The translations under genes were made by a program, and so were the position numbers. DNA of 7,130 nucleotides from Actinomycetes bacterium (GTDB lineage: Bacteria > Actinomycetota > CALGFH01). Below the pieces are notes generated by a model that saw nothing but the letters and a program-made list of their open reading frames with translations, had not been told where the DNA came from and ran no database searches. Position 1 is the stretch's first letter. Each line of letters starts with the position of its first letter. Positions 1 to 7,130 of this stretch are shown piece by piece. The DNA lies in contig JASLIH010000288.1 of assembly GCA_030152105.1 (NCBI GenBank), forward strand, positions 1-7,130. Direction: 5' to 3'.

Positions 1-942
1 GCCCGAGCCTTCGACGAGTTTGGAGGCGGTGGGGACGACCAGCAGGTAGGGGATGAGCAGCAGGGCGGTGACGAGTGCGTAGGTGACGGTCCGGCTGACC
101 AGGCGGTCCAGGTCCCACAGCCGGTAGCGCAGCACCGCCACCGCGATCGCCACCGGGACTGACAGCAGCATCGGCAGGGCGAAGGTGTCCGGCGGCACCA
201 GCCCGAGCACTCCGAGCGGGATCAGCAGCAGCGGCCCGGCGGCGGCCGCGGCGGCCCCGGCCACCACCCAGCGCAGCTGCTGGCGCTCGACCCCGCGTGA
301 GGCCCGGAACCGCAGCACGGCGCAGAGGGCCGCGGCCGGGACGCTGGCGAACAGCACCGCCCAGCCGATCCAGCTGACCGTGGTGGCGGCCTCGCCGGCC
401 CAGCCGCTGAGCGCGAACGGCTTGGCCACGGGCCGGATGGTCTGGCTCATCGGCTTCGACGACAGGCTCCAGGCGAGCACGTCGACGGCCGTCCCGGCGA
501 TGGCCACGACGGCCACCACCCGCCAGCGGCGCGAGCGCACGTGCCCGTTCGGCAGCAGCAGCAGCGGCAGGGTGACGGCCAGCAGGAGGCCGACCGCCCA
601 CAGGCTGTCCCCGGCCAGGGCGGCCAGCCGGGCCGCCGGCGGCAGCGGGCGGCCGGCCTCGAGCAGCTGGTCGACCCATGGGTCCCAGGGGACGTACAGC
701 GTCCAGACGAGGCCGGCGGCGGCGTACAGCCAGCCGATCGGGTTCTCGGGCCGGCGCAGGGTCAGGATCAGCCCGACGGTGGCGAACAGCAGCCAGATGG
801 CGCCCTCGAAGGCGCCGTCGACCAGCACGTCGGCGGTCACCGGCCGGGTCACCAGGAGCGTGACCACCAGCCCGCCGACCAGGCAGCCGAGTGTGGCCAG
901 CCATAACGACCAGGCGAGCAGCGTCCGGCTCTTGGCGCCCAT
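1..942 (-). CDS. Probable sensor histidine kinase, N-terminal membrane domain (partial, runs off left edge)
   Basis: The reverse strand is open from an ATG at 942 to the window edge, giving 314 residues without a stop; an in-frame TGA lies at 963-961, so the start is well bounded. The product is strongly hydrophobic, with likely membrane segments near residues 8-32, 45-63, 112-130, 141-160, 184-210, 224-248, 255-271 and 285-305. Short family-like signatures are NPIGWLY (67-73), LPNGHVRSRRWR (130-141), a VERQQLRW stretch (218-225) and LRYRLWDLDRLVSRTVTYAL (271-290). The last closely resembles the segment that ends the membrane sensor part of many actinobacterial histidine kinases, where GAF and kinase domains follow. 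That catalytic part would lie left of the window, so the kinase assignment is inferred; another output domain or a pure membrane protein is possible. No Shine-Dalgarno is evident before the ATG. The upstream DUF5522 gene ends 35 bases away on the same strand, so cotranscription is plausible. Confidence 0.75.
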   Translation of the reverse strand, partial: MGAKSRTLLAWSLWLATLGCLVGGLVVTLLVTRPVTADVLVDGAFEGAIWLLFATVGLILTLRRPENPIGWLYAAAGLVWTLYVPWDPWVDQLLEAGRPLPPAARLAALAGDSLWAVGLLLAVTLPLLLLPNGHVRSRRWRVVAVVAIAGTAVDVLAWSLSSKPMSQTIRPVAKPFALSGWAGEAATTVSWIGWAVLFASVPAAALCAVLRFRASRGVERQQLRWVVAGAAAAAAGPLLLIPLGVLGLVPPDTFALPMLLSVPVAIAVAVLRYRLWDLDRLVSRTVTYALVTALLLIPYLLVVPTASKLVEGSG

Positions 943-945
943 GGC

Positions 946-973
946 GTCAACGGTACGGGGTCAGCGGTACGGG
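946..973. repeat. Tandem 14-bp direct repeat between the DUF5522 gene and the kinase gene
   Basis: Two adjacent 14-mers, GTCAACGGTACGGG (946-959) and GTCAGCGGTACGGG (960-973), differ at one base. They fill almost all of the gap between the DUF5522 stop codon (978) and the kinase ATG (942), ending 3 bases before that ATG. The exact back-to-back arrangement suggests either a local duplication or a doubled binding site for a regulator of the kinase gene. The sequence alone cannot separate these. Confidence 0.6.
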
Positions 974-977
974 AGCG

Positions 978-1238
978 TTACGACCCGGCCCGCCGGGCGG
1001 CCTGGTTGACGTAGGGGCAGTGGCGGCAGCCGCTGTCGCAGCAGGTGCCCCGGTCCCAGAGGAAGCCGGCGGTGAAGGACCACCGGCCGGTGGCCGGGTC
1101 GAGGTAGCCGTCCTCGCCCGCGTCCAGGGCCCGCCGGTGGGCGGCCAGGATCGCCTGGTAGTCCGGCCGTGCCGGGTCGAGCCGGCCCGGGTCGGGCACG
1201 GCCAGCGAGTCCGGGAGGCCGGCGTCGGGCAGGGTCAC
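978..1238 (-). CDS. DUF5522 family small Cys-rich protein
   Basis: This is a small protein of 86 residues from the chosen GTG at 1238, ending with TAA at 980-978. The C-terminal half carries the DUF5522 signature: an acidic/Gly/Tyr stretch (GYLDPATG), an aromatic strand (WSFTAGFLWDRG) and then the cluster CCDSGCRHCPY, with Cys66, Cys67, Cys71, Cys74 and His73 on this numbering. The paired and spaced cysteines suggest metal or Fe-S binding, but the family has no established function that I know. The frame stays open upstream to a TTG at 1334, preceded by TAGGAGG at only 3 bases spacing, and a GTG at 1304. Both would overlap or abut the divergent malic enzyme start, so 1238 (or GTG at 1199) is preferred because the conserved part begins well after it. 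The start is uncertain; the frame is secure. Confidence 0.72.
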   Translation of the reverse strand: MTLPDAGLPDSLAVPDPGRLDPARPDYQAILAAHRRALDAGEDGYLDPATGRWSFTAGFLWDRGTCCDSGCRHCPYVNQAARRAGS

Positions 1239-1265
1239 CGGGCCAGCGTAGCCGCCCCACGCGCT

Positions 1266-1287
1266 GGGATAGGCTCTCCGGTATCCC
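1266..1287. promoter_or_regulatory. Palindrome in the divergent intergenic region, possible operator/promoter of the malic enzyme operon
   Basis: GGGATA (1266-1271) and TATCCC (1282-1287) form perfect 6-base inverted arms 10 bases apart, centred about 45 bases upstream of the malic enzyme ATG. TAGGCT (1270-1275) overlaps the left arm and fits an actinobacterial -10 hexamer (TANNNT), which would start transcription near 1282. No convincing -35 box is seen at 17-18 bases upstream. A dimeric repressor site over the promoter is a reasonable reading, but it is an inference from symmetry alone. Confidence 0.35.
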
Positions 1288-1310
1288 GCGGCCGTCGTGT
1301 TCACCGTTCC

Positions 1311-1316
1311 AAGGAG
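1311..1316 (+). promoter_or_regulatory. Shine-Dalgarno site that fixes the malic enzyme start
   Basis: AAGGAG lies 5 bases before the ATG at 1322. It is the best ribosome binding site in the window and argues against longer in-frame starts that reach back to 1169, whose added residues are low-complexity Arg/Pro/Gly sequence. Confidence 0.75.
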
Positions 1317-1321
1317 CTTCC

Positions 1322-2749
<1,428 letters not shown>

Positions 2750-2764
2750 GCCCCCCGTGACTGG

Positions 2765-3790
2765 ATGATCCCCGGGATCGACCTGGCGGGGGTGACCGGC
2801 TGGTTCGAGGCCAACATCGCCGGGGCCCGGCCGCCCGTGCGGGTCGCCCAGATCGCCGGGGGCCGATCCAACCTGACCTACCGGGTCGAGGACGCCGCCG
2901 GGTCGAGCTGGGTGCTGCGCCGCCCGCCGCTGCACGGGGTGCTCCCCTCGGCCCACGACATGGGCCGCGAGCACCGGGTCATCTCGGCCCTGGCCGGCAC
3001 CCCGGTGCCGGTCCCGCCCGCCTTCGGCCTCTGTGAGGACCCTGCCGTCACCGGCGCCCCGTTCTACGTGATGGGGTTTGTCGACGGCATCGTCCCCCGC
3101 GACGAGGCCACCGTGGCCGCCGGCCTGGACGAGCCGGCCCGGGGGGCCGCCGCCCGCTCGCTGGTCGACGCCCTGGTCGCCCTCCACCAGGTCGACCCCG
3201 ACCAGGTCGGCCTCGGCCAGCTCGGCCGCCACCACGGCTACCTGGAGCGCCAGCTGGCCCGCTGGCAGCGCCAGCTGGAACAGACCCGGACCCGGCCCCT
3301 GCCCGCGCTGGACGAGGTCCACCGCCGCCTGGCCGCCAACCTCCCCGCCCAGGCCGGCCCGGCCCGGATCGTCCACGGCGACTTCCGCCTCGACAACGTC
3401 GTCCTCTCCCCCGCCGGCCGGGTCCTGGCCGTGCTCGACTGGGAGCTCTGCACCCTCGGCGACCCGCTGGCCGACCTCGGCCTGCTCCAGGTGTACTGGG
3501 CCGAGCCGGGCGACCGGATGCTCCCGCTCGGCTCGGCCCCGACGGTCATGCCCGGGTTCCCGGGCCGGGCCGCCGTCGCCGAGGCCTACGCCGCCCTGTC
3601 CGGTCGCGACCTGTCCCAGCTGGACACCTATGTGGCCTTCGCCTCCTGGAAGCTGGCCGTCATCCTCGAGGGCGTGGTCGCCCGCCATGCCACCGGCGCC
3701 TACGGCGAGGGTGACGACAGCTGGCGCGGGTTCGCCGAGGTGGTCGAGCAGCTGGCCGACCGGGCCCTGGAGCTGACCGGCGGGCGCTGA
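2765..3790 (+). CDS. APH/choline-kinase-like phosphotransferase family protein (ACAD10/11 N-terminal type)
   Basis: The 341-residue protein has the APH kinase-like fold signatures in order: AGGRSNLTYRV (31-41, the glycine-rich nucleotide loop), WVLRRPP (49-55), PSAHDMGREHRVI (61-73), PVPPAFGLCEDPAVTGAPFY (82-101, leading into the hinge), HGDFRLDN (204-211, the Brenner motif with likely catalytic Asp206 and metal-binding Asn211) and LDWELCTLGDPLADLG (224-239, with the Mg-binding Asp225). The LRRPP, SAHDM and ELCTLGDPLADL features are typical of the group related to the N-terminal part of ACAD10/ACAD11, proteins linked to phosphorylation of hydroxyacyl substrates in fatty-acid breakdown. They are not typical of drug-resistance kinases. 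The substrate is unknown. It is likely cotranscribed with the malic enzyme (15-base gap). The start is weakly supported by its ribosome site but fits the alignment of the fold. Confidence 0.85.
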   Translation: MIPGIDLAGVTGWFEANIAGARPPVRVAQIAGGRSNLTYRVEDAAGSSWVLRRPPLHGVLPSAHDMGREHRVISALAGTPVPVPPAFGLCEDPAVTGAPFYVMGFVDGIVPRDEATVAAGLDEPARGAAARSLVDALVALHQVDPDQVGLGQLGRHHGYLERQLARWQRQLEQTRTRPLPALDEVHRRLAANLPAQAGPARIVHGDFRLDNVVLSPAGRVLAVLDWELCTLGDPLADLGLLQVYWAEPGDRMLPLGSAPTVMPGFPGRAAVAEAYAALSGRDLSQLDTYVAFASWKLAVILEGVVARHATGAYGEGDDSWRGFAEVVEQLADRALELTGGR

Positions 3791-3797
3791 CCGCCGG
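3777..3797. terminator. GC stem-loop at the convergent gene junction, possible bidirectional terminator
   Basis: CCGGCGG (3777-3783) and CCGCCGG (3791-3797) form a perfect 7-base stem around the 7-base loop GCGCTGA, which contains the phosphotransferase stop codon. The coupling-protein gene on the other strand stops at 3806. There is no run of T on either side, so factor-independent termination is uncertain, although U-less hairpins have been proposed as terminators in high-GC actinobacteria. Confidence 0.35.
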
Positions 3798-3805
3798 GCG
3801 CCTCC

Positions 3806-5578
3806 CTAGCGGCTGGCCCGGCGGCGACTGGTGCCGGCCTCGGCCGGGTTGACCATCGCCTGGAGCTCACGGTCGCGGAACCAGGGGCGCAGGGTGATCG
3901 GGGCCGGCGGGAAGTGGCCGTAGAGCAGTACCCCGTTGCCGGGCGAGATCCAGCCGAGCGCCTCGGCCGGCGAGGCCCCGCCGCGGCTGCGGGAGGCCCG
4001 GGTCTGCTCGGCCCCCTGGCCGCTGTCCTTGGCCGCCTTGGCCAGGGCGGCCGGGGTGGCCAGCTGACGGATCGTCTCGTCCCCGAGCAGGTGGGACAGG
4101 TGGGCCAGGGTCTCGGGGTCGGTCACGCCGCTCAGGATGACCTTGGCCAGGTGGTTGGACAGCACCGCCTCGGCCCGGTCGTCGTAGCGGGCCCGCATCT
4201 GCGACAGGTGCCGGAAGGTGGTCACCAGCTGCACCCCGTAGCCGCCGGCGCTGGCCGCGTACTGGTCGAGCTGGGGCAGGGCGGCCGAGCTGGCGGCGTC
4301 GTCGAGGACGACCAGCAGGGCCGGGTCGTTCGGCGCGCCCCGGTTGCGGGAGCGCTCGAAGGCCAGCTCGATGACGTCCTGGACCAGGGCCACGCTCAGG
4401 GGGCCGAGCCGCCGCTGCTCGTGCGCGGGCAGGTGCACGTAGGCGGTGTTGGCCACCCCGTCGAGCAGCTTCTCGGCGGTGAACCGGGTCCCGGCCGACG
4501 CCTCCTTGACCGTCGGGTCGGTGTAGGCGGCGATCACCCCCAGCACCTGGCCGTAGACCTGGCTGCGGCGCTGCTCGGCCAGGCTCCAGATCGACTCGAA
4601 GGCGTCGAGGGCGGCCGGCTCATTGGCCACGTTGATGGCGGCGGTGATCTCGGCCCGGTCCTGGCGCTGGCCCCAGCGGAGCACGTCGCTCATGGACCGG
4701 CCGGAGATGGCCGCGGCCAGCAGCATGGCGGCCAGCAGGTTGGTGGTGGCGCCGGGGATGGCCTCCATCTCCTGGTCGGCCCTGCTGGCCATCCGGCCGG
4801 CGCTGACCAGGGAGAGGGCCACCCGGTAGGCGCCCTCCCAGGTCTCGCAGCGGGGCAGCGGCGACCAGGTGTTGGCCTCCATCCCGGTCGCCCCGGCCGG
4901 GTCGTAGAGGAACACCTCGCCCTTCTGCCAGCGCCGGCCGATGGTGGAGCGGATCAGGTCGGGCTTGACGCAGGCGGCCAGCACCGGCCCGTCCCACTCC
5001 AGGACGGCCGGGATGGTCAGGCCGCTGGACTTCTGGCTCTGGGTCGGGCCGAGGGCGATCACCGCCTGGAGCGGCTGGGCCGCGACCAGGCGGCCGTTGA
5101 CCCGGCCAAGGGTGACCCGCCAGGGGGTCGGGGCCCGCACGTACAGCTCCTTGAACACCTGGGGGCGGGCCCAGCCGGTCGGCCCGACCTGGTCGCTGGA
5201 GGGGGCGGCCCGCTCGACCACGACGCCCCGCCCCATGCGGCGCCGGGCCGAGCGCAGCAGCGACGACAGGAAGACCCAGGCGGTGGCCAGGACGACCAGC
5301 AGGATCATGAAGGTCGCCCAGAACAGCACCGGCCCGGGCAGGAGCTGGCGGACCCCTTTGGGCCAGGCGGCGGCCGGGTCGAACGGGTGGCGCGGCACCC
5401 CGGTCGCGACCGCGCCCATGTCGGAAAGCGACACGCTGGGCCACTCGCCGGAGTGGACGAAGCCGGCCACCTCCCCGGTCAGCCAGAGCATGAAGGTGGC
5501 CCCGAGCAGGACCACGATGATCATGAGCAGGGCCTGGTCGAGCGGGCCTTCGCGCCTGACCGCCGGCCGCAGGCTCAT
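3806..5578 (-). CDS. VirD4/TraG-like type IV coupling protein (conjugation ATPase)
   Basis: This 590-residue protein should be the inner-membrane motor that docks the DNA substrate to a conjugative channel. Two membrane segments lie near residues 16-40 and 83-107, separated by an extracellular loop, and a cytoplasmic ATPase follows. The Walker A region is ALGPTQSQKSSGLTIPAVLE (175-194), continued by GPVLAACVKPDL (197-208). Walker B is LLVVLDDAAS (421-430), followed by GGYGVQLVTTFRHLSQMRAR (445-464) and LSNHLAKVILSGVTDPETL (473-491), which are typical of TraG/TraD coupling proteins. Two key positions deviate: Gln182 replaces the Walker A glycine and Asp427 replaces the Walker B glutamate. The start was chosen at the ATG that overlaps the upstream VirB4-like stop as ATGA. 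No Shine-Dalgarno precedes it, so coupled reinitiation is likely. The frame is open further upstream to 6088, but that stretch is antisense-like Arg/Gly/Ala-rich sequence in another frame of the VirB4-like gene. Confidence 0.88.
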   Translation of the reverse strand: MSLRPAVRREGPLDQALLMIIVVLLGATFMLWLTGEVAGFVHSGEWPSVSLSDMGAVATGVPRHPFDPAAAWPKGVRQLLPGPVLFWATFMILLVVLATAWVFLSSLLRSARRRMGRGVVVERAAPSSDQVGPTGWARPQVFKELYVRAPTPWRVTLGRVNGRLVAAQPLQAVIALGPTQSQKSSGLTIPAVLEWDGPVLAACVKPDLIRSTIGRRWQKGEVFLYDPAGATGMEANTWSPLPRCETWEGAYRVALSLVSAGRMASRADQEMEAIPGATTNLLAAMLLAAAISGRSMSDVLRWGQRQDRAEITAAINVANEPAALDAFESIWSLAEQRRSQVYGQVLGVIAAYTDPTVKEASAGTRFTAEKLLDGVANTAYVHLPAHEQRRLGPLSVALVQDVIELAFERSRNRGAPNDPALLVVLDDAASSAALPQLDQYAASAGGYGVQLVTTFRHLSQMRARYDDRAEAVLSNHLAKVILSGVTDPETLAHLSHLLGDETIRQLATPAALAKAAKDSGQGAEQTRASRSRGGASPAEALGWISPGNGVLLYGHFPPAPITLRPWFRDRELQAMVNPAEAGTSRRRASR

Positions 5579-6858
5579 GACGCCGAGTCGACGGCCTTGT
5601 CGGCCTCCGCGGTCCACGGCGCCGCCCGCGGGCCCATGTTGGCGTCGGTGTCGACGATCTCCCGCTCCAGCAGCGGGTCGATGCGGTGCTGGACGATGAA
5701 GGAGCGCCGGCCCACCCGCCACAGGGCCTCGCCCCGTTCCAGCATGGGGATCTGCTCGACCTCGGTCTGGGTCAGCCCCAGCAGCTCCCGGGCCTGCTCG
5801 ACCTCGCCGGGCGACTGCCGGTAGATCACCCGGGTCTCGGAGTCCTCCAGCAGCCCCTTGGCCAGCTGCACCTGCTCGCTCCCGGAGTCGCCGGCCGCGG
5901 TGAGGTCCGACAGCCGGTGCATCACCGCGATGTTCTGGACCCCGTACTGGCGGGCCAGCTTCCAGCTCTCCCGCAGCCATCGGGCGATGGCCAGGTGCCG
6001 CAGCACGACCCAGGCCTCGTCGAGCACGACGATCCGCCGCACCCCGTCGTTCCGGGCCCACGACCCCTGCAGCCAGGCCGCCGTGCACGCCATCAGGATG
6101 GGCCGGGCCTCGTCCTTGACCTCTCTGAGGTTGAACACCACCAGCCGCCCCGACAGGTCAAGGCCCGGCGAGGTCGGCCCGTCGAACATCCCCCTGAGGT
6201 CCCCGGCCCCCATCCGCCGCAACGACAGGGCCATCTGCCGGCCGTCCTCGGCCAGCCGCGCCGTCGAGGTCCGCAGCTCGTGGGCGGTCGCGTCCGAGGG
6301 CTCCAGCAGCCGGGTCACCACCTGAGGGATGATCGGCTGGCTGTTGCGCCTGGCCGCCTCCACCACCGCCTCGTCATGGGCCCGCTCCAGGCACGCGTCC
6401 TCTTCCGGCCGCAGGTTGCGACCCAGCATCACCCCCGAGATCGACCGCAGCAGGGCCAGCTGCGCCTCCCCCCCGATCATCGGGTCCAGCGGGTTCAGCC
6501 GGAGCGTCCCCCCACTGGCGAACCGGATGGGCTCAACCCCGCACATCGCCGCCAGCGCGTCGTACTCCCCCTTGGGGTCGATCACCCACGCGGTCCGCCC
6601 AAACAACAGCTGTCTCCACAAGAAGGTCTTGATCAGGCTCGATTTCGCGTAGCCGATCTGCCCGATCACCAGCATGTTGGGTCCGGTGATCTCGCGGCCG
6701 TACAGCGCCCAGGCGTCGTAGCAGAAGGAGCCGCCGAAGACGTCGCGGCCGATGTAGACGCCCTCGCTCCCGAGCCCGCCCTCGGAGATGAACGGGTAGG
6801 CGGCCTGGAGATGGGCCGTGGTGACCCGGTGGGCTGGGCGTCTCGGCTTGGTCCTCAT
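5575..6858 (-). CDS. VirB4-like conjugation ATPase, stand-alone motor domain
   Basis: The 427-residue protein matches the C-terminal motor half of VirB4/TraC-type ATPases that energise conjugative type IV secretion. Visible features are AYPFISEGGLGSEGVYIGRD (20-39), the P-loop VIGQIGYAKSSLIKT (64-78), WVIDPKGEY (91-99), RLNPLDP (120-126), VVFNLREV (240-247), Walker B RRIVVLDEAW (274-283) and ESWKLARQYGVQNIAVMHRL (297-316). It lacks the usual N-terminal half of VirB4, which is normally about twice this size or more. No membrane segment is seen. Ala71 stands where the glycine before the Walker A lysine (Lys72) is expected, whereas Walker B is canonical. The start at 6858 was chosen because its ATG overlaps the upstream TGA as ATGA, with GAGG 6 bases before it; a longer reading to 6897 adds 13 unlikely residues. 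It overlaps the coupling protein gene by 4 bases. Confidence 0.88.
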   Translation of the reverse strand: MRTKPRRPAHRVTTAHLQAAYPFISEGGLGSEGVYIGRDVFGGSFCYDAWALYGREITGPNMLVIGQIGYAKSSLIKTFLWRQLLFGRTAWVIDPKGEYDALAAMCGVEPIRFASGGTLRLNPLDPMIGGEAQLALLRSISGVMLGRNLRPEEDACLERAHDEAVVEAARRNSQPIIPQVVTRLLEPSDATAHELRTSTARLAEDGRQMALSLRRMGAGDLRGMFDGPTSPGLDLSGRLVVFNLREVKDEARPILMACTAAWLQGSWARNDGVRRIVVLDEAWVVLRHLAIARWLRESWKLARQYGVQNIAVMHRLSDLTAAGDSGSEQVQLAKGLLEDSETRVIYRQSPGEVEQARELLGLTQTEVEQIPMLERGEALWRVGRRSFIVQHRIDPLLEREIVDTDANMGPRAAPWTAEADKAVDSAS

Positions 6859-7130
6859 TTGAGGCCTCGGCCCATGGGGAGGGTGTAGGAGAAGCACAGC
6901 TCCTGCTCGCCGTCGCAGCGCTGCAGCTCCAGGCGGGACTGGCCGGCAGCGTGCTCGACCTCGCCGCAGGCTTCGGCGAGGGCCTCGGGGCTGTCGGCGG
7001 TGACGGTGATGTAGCCGGAGAAGCGGACGTCGGCGTGGCCGTCGGCGAGCTCCTGCTCGCGGCGGTTCACGGCGTCGGCCTGGTTGCGGCGCTTGGCGGT
7101 GCCGAGGAAGCCGAGCTTCTGGCGCAGCTC
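6855..7130 (-). CDS. SCO6880-like conjugation protein, C-terminus (partial, runs off right edge)
   Basis: The last 91 codons of a gene enter from the right edge and end with TGA at 6857-6855. The frame is open to the edge, so the internal GTG at 7070 is not the start. The sequence includes NRREQELADGHADVRFSGYI and then TVTADSPEALAEACGEVEHA, and ends TLPMGRGLK. From memory this resembles the C-terminus of SCO6880-family proteins, which sit directly upstream of the VirB4-like ATPase in actinobacterial conjugative elements and are thought to supply the missing N-terminal VirB4-like part. The family name is therefore an inference from pattern plus position. The residues DVRFSGYITVTADSPEALAE suggest a beta-alpha module like the one before the P-loop domain in VirB4. 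The stop overlaps the next start (ATGA), so translation is coupled. Confidence 0.72.
   Translation of the reverse strand, partial: ELRQKLGFLGTAKRRNQADAVNRREQELADGHADVRFSGYITVTADSPEALAEACGEVEHAAGQSRLELQRCDGEQELCFSYTLPMGRGLK

Larger units (their letters stand above)
3806..7130 (-). mobile_element. Part of a conjugation (type IV secretion) module
   Basis: Three same-strand genes with 4-base overlaps encode an SCO6880-like protein, a VirB4-like motor and a VirD4-like coupling protein. This set is characteristic of actinobacterial conjugative plasmids and integrative elements. The module continues beyond the right edge. No relaxase, integrase, excisionase, attachment repeat or tRNA gene is seen in the window, so whether the element is integrated, plasmid-borne or a fixed chromosomal remnant is open. 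Base composition looks the same as in the neighbouring metabolic genes, so there is no compositional sign of recent transfer. Confidence 0.55.

Noticed and set aside
185..1009. A 274-codon open frame on the plus strand opposite the membrane protein
   Set aside because: It is Ser/Thr/Ala/Arg-rich with no domain, while the minus strand shows regular hydrophobic segments and a family-like end motif.
1169..1321. N-terminal extension of the malic enzyme to 1169
   Set aside because: The added 51 residues are low-complexity Arg/Pro/Gly, and a good AAGGAG site lies just before the ATG at 1322, next to the ACT domain.
2765..3790. Aminoglycoside resistance gene
   Set aside because: The APH fold is shared, but the LRRPP, SAHDM and ELCTLGDPLADLG features match the ACAD10/11-type phosphotransferases rather than drug-modifying enzymes.
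3914..5824. A 636-codon open frame on the plus strand opposite the conjugation genes
   Set aside because: It is Gly/Gln/Pro/His-rich, has no motifs and mirrors the coupling protein and the end of the VirB4-like gene, both of which carry clear ATPase motifs.
5579..6088. N-terminal extension of the coupling protein to 6088
   Set aside because: The extra 170 residues are Arg/Gly/Ala-rich and overlap the VirB4-like gene in another frame; the ATGA overlap at 5578 gives a natural start directly before the first membrane segment.
5686..6888. A 400-codon open frame on the plus strand opposite the VirB4-like gene
   Set aside because: It is low-complexity Pro/Gln/His/Arg-rich sequence without domains, antisense to a gene with clear Walker motifs.

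Overview
The window is very GC-rich DNA (about 70% or more by eye) with dense genes, strong G/C third-position bias and long spurious open frames opposite real genes. This fits a high-GC Actinomycetota chromosome. Protein resemblances agree: the membrane domain of an actinobacterial sensor kinase, a DUF5522 protein, an ACT-domain malic enzyme, and split conjugation ATPases of the kind found in actinobacterial conjugative elements. No rRNA, tRNA, CRISPR array, insertion sequence, integrase or relaxase is visible, so the species cannot be named.

Left part (1-1238, minus strand): the N-terminal multi-membrane-pass part of a probable sensor histidine kinase runs off the left edge. A small Cys-rich DUF5522 protein lies just upstream of it on the same strand. 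The 35-base gap between them holds a tandem 14-bp repeat.

Middle part (1239-3790, plus strand): a divergent regulatory region with a palindrome precedes an ACT-domain malic enzyme. It is followed 15 bases later by an APH/choline-kinase-like phosphotransferase of the kind related to the N-terminal part of ACAD10/ACAD11. A perfect 9-bp GC hairpin straddles the malic enzyme stop codon. The two genes look like a small metabolic operon.

Right part (3806-7130, minus strand): this is a conjugation (type IV secretion) module read toward the middle. In transcription order it has the C-terminus of an SCO6880-like protein, a stand-alone VirB4-type motor ATPase domain and a VirD4/TraG-type coupling protein. 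Both junctions are 4-base ATGA stop/start overlaps, which implies translational coupling. The two complete ATPases both lack the usual glycine before the Walker A lysine (Ala in the VirB4-like protein, Gln in the coupling protein), and the coupling protein has DD instead of DE in Walker B. The module meets the metabolic operon tail to tail with only 15 bases between stop codons. This may be the end of an integrated conjugative element or plasmid-derived segment, but no attachment site or recombinase is seen here.
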